From: Flavobacteriaceae bacterium | GTDB lineage: Bacteria > Bacteroidota > Bacteroidia > Flavobacteriales > Flavobacteriaceae | Reading direction: 5' to 3' | Assembly: GCA_024743095.1 (NCBI GenBank) | Contig: JANSXF010000009.1 | Coordinates: forward strand, 1 to 64,000 | DNA length: 64,000 nt | Shown: piece by piece, positions 18,934 through 27,047 of the stretch | How the letters are laid out: every line of letters begins with the position of its first letter | Position numbering within the stretch: position 1 is the stretch's first letter | The notes under the pieces: model-generated | Told to the model about the DNA's origin: nothing | Seen by the model: only the letters and a program-made list of their open reading frames with translations | Database searches by the model: none | Made by a program: the position numbers and the translations under genes

Positions 18934-19073
18934 GGGCCAGAAGCTTTTAAAAGGAGCCGTGAAATTAGCCAATATTGAGCTTTTGCTAAAATCAAGCTGT
19001 CAATTTTTATAAACATCGTTTTCGGATTTGGACCTATTTTTAAATATATTTAACACCTCAACTCAAATAGCTG

Positions 19074-19613
19074 ATGAATTTTCAACATTTACCTCAATTT
19101 CTTTTACTTTTTCTTATGTTTTCTGGATTTTCGCAAACTACCAAATCAGGTCCCGTGATAGAAGGCTATGGTGCGGTATGGGAAATCAACAATCCCGACT
19201 TTGAAACGGACAAATCACAGGAGTTCAAAGTCGTTTTTGATGTTAAGGACGGCCCTGAATCGGATACGGAAATAAACCGGAACATCAATACCATTGCCCG
19301 CTTTTTGAATATGCATGCCCAGAGTGGCATACCTACAGCGCAATTAAAAGCTGCATTGATAGTGCATGGCACAGCAGCAAGAAATTTACTGTCCAACAAG
19401 GCACATAAAGCCAGATATAAAGTAGAAAATCCAAATAGTGAACTTGTTGAAAAACTGTTGGAGGCAGGCGTAGAAATAATCATGTGCGGACAATCTTCCA
19501 AAACGAGAGATTTGCCAAAAGAAGATTTGATTCCCGGTGTAAAAATCGCGCTCTCTGCCATGACGGCCAATATTCAATTGCAAAACCAAGGTTTCCGTCC
19601 GATTAAACTATAA
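19074..19613 (+). CDS. Periplasmic DsrE-family protein
   Basis: A 179-residue protein with an N-terminal signal peptide (hydrophobic LLLFLMFSGFSQ, cleavage near residue 21) and a DsrE/DsrF-like domain from about 45 to 175. DsrE proteins trade sulfur or act as small redox carriers; the single conserved cysteine is present in GVEIIMCGQSSK near residue 141. A second conserved element, ALIVHGTAA, lies near 100. It is 22 bp upstream of the M20 amidohydrolase gene on the same strand, so the two are probably co-transcribed. The partner and chemistry are not known for periplasmic members. Confidence 0.85.
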   Translation: MNFQHLPQFLLLFLMFSGFSQTTKSGPVIEGYGAVWEINNPDFETDKSQEFKVVFDVKDGPESDTEINRNINTIARFLNMHAQSGIPTAQLKAALIVHGTAARNLLSNKAHKARYKVENPNSELVEKLLEAGVEIIMCGQSSKTRDLPKEDLIPGVKIALSAMTANIQLQNQGFRPIKL

Positions 19614-19635
19614 ACTAACTCAACACAATTATATT

Positions 19636-20922
19636 ATGAAGCACATTTTTGCACTTGCACTTTTCACCGCAAGTTTATCCATGTACGCCCAAGACCATGG
19701 GCTGAAAAAAGACATCGCCGGCGTTGAATCCAAAGTGATTGAATGGCGCCGCGACATGCACCAACATCCTGAACTGAGCAACCGAGAGTTTAAAACTGCG
19801 GAAAAGATTGCTGCTCACCTAAAATCCCTCGGCATCGAAGTGCAGACAGGTGTTGCGCATACCGGTGTTGTGGGACTTTTAAAAGGAGACCATCCCGGAA
19901 AAGTGGTCGCTTTGAGAGCCGATATTGATGCCCTACCGGTGACGGAAAGAAACGACCTTCCGTTTAAATCGGTGGCAAAATCCGAGTATTTGGGCGAAGA
20001 GGTTGGAGTAATGCACGCCTGTGGACACGATACTCACATCGCAATTATGATGGGAACTGCCGAAGTCTTGGCCAAGAACAAGGACAAAATCCATGGTACC
20101 GTAAAATTCATATTCCAACCTGCAGAAGAAGGCGCGCCTCCGGGAGAAGAGGGCGGGGCTGAACTTATGGTCAAAGAGGGTGTTCTTGATAATCCAAAAG
20201 TGGATGCCATTTACGGACTTCATATTGGTTCTTACTTACCTGTGGGGCATATTGCCTACAAACCGGGCGGTGCTATGGCCGCAGCCCAACGTTTTGTAGT
20301 GACCATTAAGGGAAAACAATCCCACGGTTCACAACCTTGGGGCGGTATCGACCCCATTTTTGTAGCATCCAAGATTGTGGATGGGTACCAGTCCATCATC
20401 AGTCGTGAATTGGAATTGACCAAGGAGGCTGCCGTTATCACGGTTGGAAAAATCAGTGGTGGTGTACGAAACAATATCATCCCGGAAAGTGCTGAACTTA
20501 TCGGAACTATCCGTACGTTGGATTATGACATGCAAAAACAAGTTAACGTTAGAATGAAAGAAATGGCAGAAAACATTGCCAAAGCCTACCGCGCCGAAGC
20601 AACTGTGGAAATTGCCAAAGGGGTTCCAATCACGTACAACGACCCTGATTTAACAGCAACATCATTGCCCAGTCTTCAAGAAGTGGCAGGAGCCGAAAAT
20701 GTACATTTGATCAAAGCCATTACAGGGGCCGAGGATTTTTCGTTCTACCAAGAAAACATACCCGGTTTCTTTTATGTTTTGGGAGGAAAAGATCCCAATG
20801 CAGGTCCAGACGAGCATTTTCCGCACCACACACCCGATTTTAAAATTGACGATAGTGGATTGCAGCTTGGTGTAAAAGCCATGACAGAAATCGCTTTGGA
20901 TTATTTGGATAGAAGCAAATAA
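19636..20922 (+). CDS. M20-family amidohydrolase/peptidase, exported
   Basis: A 428-residue zinc amidohydrolase of the M20D type (hippurate/N-acyl-amino-acid/IAA-conjugate hydrolase-like). A signal peptide (LALFTASLSMYAQ) places it in the periplasm. Metal-site motifs are MHQHPELS (about 41), HACGHDTH (about 131), the QPAEEG catalytic Glu pair (near 162), GLHIGSYLPVGH (near 195) and the C-terminal HHTPDF (near 394). The dimerisation domain lies between about 210 and 330. It follows dsrE by 22 bp. A likely role is release of amino acids from N-acylated substrates; the exact substrate is not shown by the sequence. Confidence 0.92.
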   Translation: MKHIFALALFTASLSMYAQDHGLKKDIAGVESKVIEWRRDMHQHPELSNREFKTAEKIAAHLKSLGIEVQTGVAHTGVVGLLKGDHPGKVVALRADIDALPVTERNDLPFKSVAKSEYLGEEVGVMHACGHDTHIAIMMGTAEVLAKNKDKIHGTVKFIFQPAEEGAPPGEEGGAELMVKEGVLDNPKVDAIYGLHIGSYLPVGHIAYKPGGAMAAAQRFVVTIKGKQSHGSQPWGGIDPIFVASKIVDGYQSIISRELELTKEAAVITVGKISGGVRNNIIPESAELIGTIRTLDYDMQKQVNVRMKEMAENIAKAYRAEATVEIAKGVPITYNDPDLTATSLPSLQEVAGAENVHLIKAITGAEDFSFYQENIPGFFYVLGGKDPNAGPDEHFPHHTPDFKIDDSGLQLGVKAMTEIALDYLDRSK

Positions 20923-20947
20923 TCAATCGTAATAAATGAATATTTTT

Positions 20948-20992
20948 AGGCCCCAATATCCTCCAATATTTGGAATTTGGATCTTGGGGCTT
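20948..20992. other. Nested stem-loop between the M20 and FMN protein genes
   Basis: GCCCCAATATCC (20950-20961) pairs with GGATCTTGGGGC (20979-20990) with one mismatch, and the loop holds a second perfect inverted repeat, TCCAA (20962-20966) with TTGGA (20970-20974). There is no T-run after either strand, so it is not a standard terminator; it could be an mRNA 3'-end stabiliser or part of a regulator. Confidence 0.5.
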
Positions 20993-21024
20993 GATATTTG
21001 TAGCTACTATACCAATTTGAATAA

Positions 21025-22605
21025 ATGGAAGAATTCCTTGATTTTTTAGGCAACATCCCTTGGTGGGCCTGGGTTTTGATTTTTTTTGCGTTAGTGGCCA
21101 TACGTGACATCTTTTTTCAAAGGGCCCATACCATTAGCCACAATTATCCGGTGGTGGGACACCTAAGGTACTGGCTGGAAAGTATAGGGCCGGAAATGCG
21201 CCAATATTTTGTGGCCAACAATCGAGAGGAACTTCCTTTTAATAGAATTGAGCGTAGCTGGATATATGCTTCGGCCAAAAAAGAAAACAATTACGAAGGC
21301 TTTGGTACCGACAGGGACATTTACAAGCACCAACATCTTTTTATAAAAAATGCCATGATAGGTTTTCAAGTCCCGGAAAAGCATCCAAACATTGAACATC
21401 CATATTTTTTACCGTGCGCAAAAGTAATGGGAGCCCATAATAAGCGAAGAAAACCGTATCGCCCGGCATCCATCATAAATGTCTCTGCCATGAGTTTTGG
21501 CTCGCTTTCCGCAGCCGCAATCGAATCATTGAACAAGGGTGTTGAAAAGTGCGGTGCCTATCATAATACAGGGGAAGGTGGTCTTTCCCCCTATCATAAA
21601 CAGGGTGGAGACGTAATTTTTCATTTTGGAACCGGATATTTTGGGGTCCGTTCAAGGGATGGAGGCTTTTCTATGGATAAATTAAAAGTTTTGGTGGATG
21701 AAAATCCATGTGTCAAAGCTATTGAAATCAAGCTTTCCCAAGGGGCCAAACCTGGTAAGGGAGGAGTACTTCCTGGTTCTAAAATCACCCATGAGCTTGC
21801 TGAAATACGTGGCGTGGAAGTTGGTAAAGATGTCATCTCCCCTCCCACCCACAAAGCATTTTCCACCATTCCTGAGCTTATGGACTTTATTGAATCCATT
21901 GCAGAAGAGACTGGACTCCCAGTGGGCATAAAGGGAGCCATCGGAAAAATTGACCAATGGCAGCAACTTGCCGATTTAATGAAAAAAACTGGAAAAGGAC
22001 CAGATTTCATAACCATTGATGGTGGTGAAGGAGGAACGGGAGCAGCACCTCCAAGTTTTGCCGACCATGTCTCCCTGCCCTGGACCTATGGGTTCTCATC
22101 GGTCTACAAGATATTCCTAGATCATGGGCTTACAGATAGAATCGTTTTTATAGGAAGCGGAAAGTTAGGTTTTCCCGGAAAGGCAGCTATGGCATTTGCT
22201 ATGGGTGCGGACTGCATCAACGTGGCCAGAGAAGCCATGATGAGCATCGGTTGCATTCAAGCACAAGTTTGCCACACCAATAGATGTCCTGCCGGTGTTG
22301 CTACGCAGAACAAATGGCGTCAAAGTGGAATCAACGTTCCGTTAAAATCCGACAGGTTGGCGCAATACTTCAACACCTTTAAAAAGGAGTTCTTGGAAAT
22401 CACCCATGCAGCAGGTTATGAACATCCTTGTCAATTCCATATGGAAGACATACAAGTGAATGTGGACGATGATTATCTTAGCAGCGATATTAGAAGGGTC
22501 TATAAGTACCAAAAAGAGAAAGTTCCCTTCACCTCTATGGATGAACTATTTAATTGTGAGCATCTTGGAGGAAAAAACAACTTAATTAAAAACATTATAA
22601 CTTAG
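21025..22605 (+). CDS. FMN-binding glutamate synthase-domain protein, membrane-anchored
   Basis: A 526-residue protein with one N-terminal membrane helix (about 12-30) followed by a GltB2-type FMN/Fe-S barrel (about 130-490). It has the synthase-core motifs GGEGGTGAAPPSF (about 333) and the [3Fe-4S] cysteine pattern Cys-x5-Cys-x4-Cys in GCIQAQVCHTNRCPAGVATQ (about 411-430). There is no glutamine amidotransferase domain, so it cannot make glutamate from glutamine by itself. Stand-alone proteins of this kind are common in Bacteroidota and archaea and are usually called FMN-binding glutamate synthase family; their reaction is unproven. The OmpA-like gene follows 21 bp downstream. Confidence 0.9.
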   Translation: MEEFLDFLGNIPWWAWVLIFFALVAIRDIFFQRAHTISHNYPVVGHLRYWLESIGPEMRQYFVANNREELPFNRIERSWIYASAKKENNYEGFGTDRDIYKHQHLFIKNAMIGFQVPEKHPNIEHPYFLPCAKVMGAHNKRRKPYRPASIINVSAMSFGSLSAAAIESLNKGVEKCGAYHNTGEGGLSPYHKQGGDVIFHFGTGYFGVRSRDGGFSMDKLKVLVDENPCVKAIEIKLSQGAKPGKGGVLPGSKITHELAEIRGVEVGKDVISPPTHKAFSTIPELMDFIESIAEETGLPVGIKGAIGKIDQWQQLADLMKKTGKGPDFITIDGGEGGTGAAPPSFADHVSLPWTYGFSSVYKIFLDHGLTDRIVFIGSGKLGFPGKAAMAFAMGADCINVAREAMMSIGCIQAQVCHTNRCPAGVATQNKWRQSGINVPLKSDRLAQYFNTFKKEFLEITHAAGYEHPCQFHMEDIQVNVDDDYLSSDIRRVYKYQKEKVPFTSMDELFNCEHLGGKNNLIKNIIT

Positions 22606-22626
22606 ACCCAAATAATTATACTACTT

Positions 22627-23400
22627 ATGAGAAATAATCTACTCGTTATAGCACTGCTTGTTATATCCACAGGTGTTTATTCACAAAGAAAAAGTGATTT
22701 GATTGCTGAAATAGACAATCTAAAATCAAAAATATCCGAGGTGGAACAAGAACTCGCTGTTGCAAAAAGGGAAATATCATCCAGTAATGCAGAAGCGGAT
22801 GCCTTAAAGTCGGAAAACCTGACCCTTCGTGATGCCAATGCGACCCTGTTGGGCAACATGAGCAATTTTTCACAGCTGTCCAAACAAAACTCGGACAATG
22901 TAGACCGTGCGATGGCCGCTCTTGCCAGAAAAGAAAGACAGTTGAGCGGAATAAACGATATGATTTCCGCAAACGATTCTACCGCTATTGTTTCTCTGAC
23001 ACGAATAAAACAGACCTTGGGAGAAAATGCCAAAGTAAGTGTTGAAGCCGGTGTAGTCATAATCAGCAATAGCTTGAACACACTTTTTGACTCAGATACT
23101 TCTGATGAATTAACCGAAGAAGGAAAAACATGGTTGACCGGTGTGGCAGATATTATCAAATCCAACCCTAATTTTAAGGCCGAAGTCGAGGGATTGAACA
23201 TTACTGGTGAATTTGGTCCCACCTATGGCCAAGTAGCCTCTGTAGCTTCAGAATTGGTAACCAGTTTAGAGGTGCCTGCGGAAAGCATAGGCATTTCTGC
23301 CAAGGACGGTAATTTTAAAGAAGGAATAAACATTAAACTACAACCCGATTACAAAGGTTTTTACGCAAAGGCAAAGGAAAGTGCCAAGGGGGCCCAATAA
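22627..23400 (+). CDS. Exported coiled-coil protein with degenerate OmpA-like domain
   Basis: A 257-residue exported protein: a signal peptide (LLVIALLVISTGVYSQ, ordinary type rather than a lipobox), a coiled coil from about 22 to 110, and a C-terminal region that lines up with the OmpA domain of the lipoprotein at 11824 (shared order: Leu-x-x-Leu-Gly-Asn coil end, VSVEAGVVIISNSLNTLFDS, then a helix, then VEGL). The peptidoglycan-binding residues are absent: no HTDN, no NxxLSxxRA and no RRxR. It is therefore best seen as a diverged paralogue that no longer binds the wall in the usual way. It sits in a same-strand run between the FMN protein and a membrane protein. Confidence 0.75.
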   Translation: MRNNLLVIALLVISTGVYSQRKSDLIAEIDNLKSKISEVEQELAVAKREISSSNAEADALKSENLTLRDANATLLGNMSNFSQLSKQNSDNVDRAMAALARKERQLSGINDMISANDSTAIVSLTRIKQTLGENAKVSVEAGVVIISNSLNTLFDSDTSDELTEEGKTWLTGVADIIKSNPNFKAEVEGLNITGEFGPTYGQVASVASELVTSLEVPAESIGISAKDGNFKEGINIKLQPDYKGFYAKAKESAKGAQ

Positions 23401-23477
23401 CCTTTGATCCAAAAATACTTTTTACAATTTTGGTGCGTTCTTGGTAGTGTAAAATCAATAAAAAACCAGACTACCTT

Positions 23478-23999
23478 ATGAGTGGAGATCAAATCCTTCA
23501 GTTATTCGCTTATTTAATGCCTGCAGTAGTAACCGGTGCTGTGGCCTTCTATTTCTTTAGATTGCATACCCGTAACGAAGATGGGCGTAGACGATTTCTA
23601 TTGCACAAAGATTCGCAAAAGGAAACTTTGCCCATACGCTTGCAAGCCTATGAGCGCATGGCCCTATTTTTGGAGCGTATTGCCCTAAATAGCCTAGTGG
23701 TCCGTGTTGCACCGACCAGTAAAAACAAGACTGATTACGAAAATTTGCTTATCAAACAGATTGAAACCGAGTTCGAGCACAATCTATCCCAACAAATTTA
23801 TATGTCGGATGCCTGCTGGAACATTATCAAAACTGCAAAGAACACTACAATACAAATTATTCGTTCCGCCGGAATGAGCGCAACCGATTCGCCCGATAAA
23901 CTTCGAGAAGACATACTTAACCAGACCATGGAAAAGGAATCACCATCGAATGCCGCTTTGGCTTACGTTAAAAAAGAAGTAAGCGACCTTTGGTCTTAA
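23478..23999 (+). CDS. Conserved membrane-anchored protein, function unknown
   Basis: A 173-residue protein with one N-terminal membrane helix (about 6-26, LFAYLMPAVVTGAVAFYFF) and a helical cytoplasmic domain. A conserved-looking block is LPIRLQAYERMALFLERI (about 51-68), followed by a long charged helix. I believe such proteins are widespread in Flavobacteriaceae without a known role. It is 77 bp after the OmpA-like gene and its stop codon abuts the stop of the convergent patatin gene, with no spacer and no obvious terminator between them. Confidence 0.75.
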   Translation: MSGDQILQLFAYLMPAVVTGAVAFYFFRLHTRNEDGRRRFLLHKDSQKETLPIRLQAYERMALFLERIALNSLVVRVAPTSKNKTDYENLLIKQIETEFEHNLSQQIYMSDACWNIIKTAKNTTIQIIRSAGMSATDSPDKLREDILNQTMEKESPSNAALAYVKKEVSDLWS

Positions 24000-24914
24000 T
24001 CATTCCTGTTTTTCAGGTTCAATGGGGCTGGTTTCCTCATTTTTGTTCTTGGCATACAAATAACCACGTTTCCACCACAAGGTCATTCGTTCCTTATTAA
24101 ACACCAATGAGTTTGTGGTGAGGACCGTAGGAGTATAATAAAAATTGATAATGGCATTCTTCTGTTTCGCCACCAACTTCCCGATACGTACATTTTGGTT
24201 CTCTATACGATCCAACATGAAGCCAAAGATGGTGGTGATCAGGTCAAAAGGGTTTTTGGACGACATACGGTTTAGGTGATTCACTTCGGTATGAAGCACC
24301 ACCACATCAACTTCCGTTGCCCCACGGTTCAAGGCTTCTTCAATCGGAACTAAAGTGCCAAGTCCGCCATCGGCATATTCACAACCATCTTTTTTGACCA
24401 AGCTCATGAAAGGCGTATAGTTGGATGAAATCCAAATCCAGTCACAGAACTCTTCGTACGTGCAATCGTTGATGGATTTATATTCTACCTGGTTCAATGA
24501 TAGATTGGAGACGGTAACCACCACATCCATCTTACTTTTTTTGAGCTTATTGAACTCTTGGACGGTGATGGACCTACGGATCAACTTTCTAAGGTTCTCA
24601 CTTTCCCCAAAGGTCTTTTTACCTTTGATAAAGTTTTTGATAACGTTCCAATGATTTATTGCAATCGTCTCTACTCCATGTTTTTTCTTGATGACAAACG
24701 GACAATTATTGAAGATGCTGTCCTGATTTACATTTGAATAAATATTCTTGATCTTGTCGAGCTTATTCAGTGCCAAATGGGAAATCAGAAGACTCCCTGT
24801 GGATGTGCCCACGAAAAGATCATAGTCGTGTTTGGCTTCTTGAATCAAAAATTGGGCAACGCCGCCCGCAAAGGCACCCTTGCTACCACCTCCCGAAATG
24901 ACCAATGCCCTCAT
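24000..24914 (-). CDS. Patatin-like phospholipase
   Basis: A 304-residue patatin-family serine acyl hydrolase that cleaves lipids with a Ser-Asp dyad. The oxyanion hole is ISGGGSKGAFAGG at residues 6-18, the nucleophile is in GTSTGS (near 38-43) and the dyad Asp is in the YADGGLG element (near 184). The length is short, with little beyond the catalytic domain, and no signal peptide, so it is cytoplasmic or peripheral. Its ATG overlaps the stop of the upstream M1 aminopeptidase gene by four bases (ATGA), which predicts translational coupling of the two. Confidence 0.92.
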   Translation of the reverse strand: MRALVISGGGSKGAFAGGVAQFLIQEAKHDYDLFVGTSTGSLLISHLALNKLDKIKNIYSNVNQDSIFNNCPFVIKKKHGVETIAINHWNVIKNFIKGKKTFGESENLRKLIRRSITVQEFNKLKKSKMDVVVTVSNLSLNQVEYKSINDCTYEEFCDWIWISSNYTPFMSLVKKDGCEYADGGLGTLVPIEEALNRGATEVDVVVLHTEVNHLNRMSSKNPFDLITTIFGFMLDRIENQNVRIGKLVAKQKNAIINFYYTPTVLTTNSLVFNKERMTLWWKRGYLYAKNKNEETSPIEPEKQE

Positions 24915-27001
24915 TCACCTAAAGTTTTTTCCAAATATTGTTTTTCTTCCTGACTTAACAAAGGGTAAAGCCCCTTAATACGGGCTGTATTTCCTTCTGA
25001 CTTTAAGAAGTCGCTCAATATGGTCCGGGCTGATTTTTTAAAGTGCCATACATGATGACTACAGGACTCGACCAAGTTCTTAAGAACCGTATCCGTAAAG
25101 CCCCCAATGCTCTTCAAATACTGAAAAGCAATCAAACGGGTCTCAAAATGATGCTCGGAACCGGTATATCCGCTCAATTCATCAAAATAAGTTGCTTTGG
25201 AATCTGGGTTATATTCGGGTGTCACCAGGGCCAACGTCAACCAAAGTAATCGGATGTTCTTATTGGGGAACCCTGTAATTTTATCGGTTATATTAAGGTA
25301 TTTGCTCCTGTTTTCAGGAAAATCCGTCCATAAACGGTACAAAGCGGTCTCCATTGTCGTATAGCTTTTATCCTTTAAAAACCCTTCTACCGCTATCCGA
25401 AGTTCGCTTGGAATTTTTTTTTGGGATAAAATCACGGCCTGTCTTACTTTCAAGTCTTCAGATGTAATGATAGCATCCAAAAAGCCCGTGGTCAGCTTAT
25501 CTCCATAATCCAAAACCAGATTTTCCTTCAGACGGTTTGATTTCATTTTTTTCCAATTACGTCTTAAAATAGTCTCTGGATTTTCAGGTTGCCCCGCTAT
25601 CTTATCTTTTAGTTCATAATAAGTTTTGATGGATGAATTCTTCGTTTGCAAAAATAAAACCACCTGATCATACGGAAAATCAGTGTTTTGCAACCACATT
25701 CGTTCAAAATCTTCAAGGTTGGTATTTGATACCTTTTCCAGTTCTTCCATCAAGTTGGGAATGGTCACATTTTTAAACGCATACTTGTTCAAATAGTTCC
25801 GTATCCCCCTTTTAAATGCTTCCTCACCCACCCTATCTTGAAGCATAACCAAGGCCCATGCTCCTTTCTCGTAAAAGGTTAGACTGCCGGCCCCTGAATT
25901 CCGCAAAGCCTCACCACCGTCGTCTCCCGAAAAACGTTGTAGTGCATTCGCTGTTTCCAACAAATGCCAATAGTAATGGTCATCTCCAAAAATATCCTTT
26001 TCCGCCAAGTAGGCATAAAATGTTGCGAAGCCCTCGTGCAACCAATGGTGTTCGCTACTGGTCTCCGTGACCAAATTGCCAAACCATTGATGCGCCAATT
26101 CGTGCGCATTGACATTCACATAGTTTTTATCCGCAAAAGCAGTGGAATCGATTACATACTGATTGGAAAATATGGTACAGGTGGTATTCTCCATTCCTGC
26201 GTACAGAAAATCCTGTACGGGAACCTGTTTATAGTTTTGCCAAGGATATGGAACATCGATTTCCTTCTCTAAAAAATCAAAAATGTGTTTGGTATATCGA
26301 TATGTTGGTTCTACTTTGGCAAAATCCGTTGGTTCGTAATACAACTCAATAGGTATTCCGGATGATGATTCGATAGTTTTTTTGTTGTACTCCCCAATGG
26401 CAAAACCAACCAAATAGCTGCTCATGGGTTTCTCCATATCATACTGCCACAAATGACCCTTTGATTCGGGCAAACTTTCTTTTTTGATGAGTTTTCCGTT
26501 GGCGATTACGGTACAATTCTCTTTTAACTTGATTTGGATGTCAAACTCCACCTTTTCGGTCATATCATCAAAACTGGGCAGCCAATGACTGGTATATTTT
26601 CCTTGGCCCTGCGTCCAAACCTGCTCGTTATTTCTAACGCCATCATCCCACCCTAAAAAATATACCGTTTGTTTTGGTTTTGCCATGTAATCAAGTTCCA
26701 GATTATGGACACTTCCTTTTTCCATCTTTTTGTTGATGATGATCTTTCGGCCATTATAGTCGTAATCTATTTTTGCATCATCCATAACCACCGATAAAAA
26801 ATCAAGGTCAACAGCATCAAGGTAAATGGAATTCACATCTTCGATTACATTAAATTGATAGATCACACTACCATTAATGCGGTTTTCAATAGGTATGGGT
26901 TCAATCAAAACTTTAGCATGGACAAAATCTACTTTATCCTGAATTTGGCCGGACAAGAACTGTACGAATAAGAAAAAAATAACTGTGGGGCTCAGCTTCA
27001 T
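24911..27001 (-). CDS. M1-family metallo-aminopeptidase
   Basis: A 696-residue exported aminopeptidase with a signal peptide (VIFFLFVQFLSG). The exopeptidase motif is GMENTTCTIF (near 270) and the zinc site is HELAHQWFG followed by HEGFATF (His-Glu-x2-His, then Glu after 18 residues, near 300-325). Unlike the protein at 3307, all catalytic residues are present. It removes N-terminal residues from peptides in the periplasm or outer-membrane space. It is divergent from recG, with 46 bp between the starts, and coupled by a 4-bp overlap to the patatin gene downstream. Confidence 0.95.
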   Translation of the reverse strand: MKLSPTVIFFLFVQFLSGQIQDKVDFVHAKVLIEPIPIENRINGSVIYQFNVIEDVNSIYLDAVDLDFLSVVMDDAKIDYDYNGRKIIINKKMEKGSVHNLELDYMAKPKQTVYFLGWDDGVRNNEQVWTQGQGKYTSHWLPSFDDMTEKVEFDIQIKLKENCTVIANGKLIKKESLPESKGHLWQYDMEKPMSSYLVGFAIGEYNKKTIESSSGIPIELYYEPTDFAKVEPTYRYTKHIFDFLEKEIDVPYPWQNYKQVPVQDFLYAGMENTTCTIFSNQYVIDSTAFADKNYVNVNAHELAHQWFGNLVTETSSEHHWLHEGFATFYAYLAEKDIFGDDHYYWHLLETANALQRFSGDDGGEALRNSGAGSLTFYEKGAWALVMLQDRVGEEAFKRGIRNYLNKYAFKNVTIPNLMEELEKVSNTNLEDFERMWLQNTDFPYDQVVLFLQTKNSSIKTYYELKDKIAGQPENPETILRRNWKKMKSNRLKENLVLDYGDKLTTGFLDAIITSEDLKVRQAVILSQKKIPSELRIAVEGFLKDKSYTTMETALYRLWTDFPENRSKYLNITDKITGFPNKNIRLLWLTLALVTPEYNPDSKATYFDELSGYTGSEHHFETRLIAFQYLKSIGGFTDTVLKNLVESCSHHVWHFKKSARTILSDFLKSEGNTARIKGLYPLLSQEEKQYLEKTLGE

Positions 27002-27047
27002 ACCATCATCTTATCAAAAGTCCTTCCAAATTACATATTTTAGTTCG

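Noticed and set aside
22677..23222. Minus-strand open frame of 181 codons inside the OmpA-like gene
   Set aside because: It is antisense to a gene with a signal peptide and coiled coil; its Ser-rich translation is typical of shadow frames.
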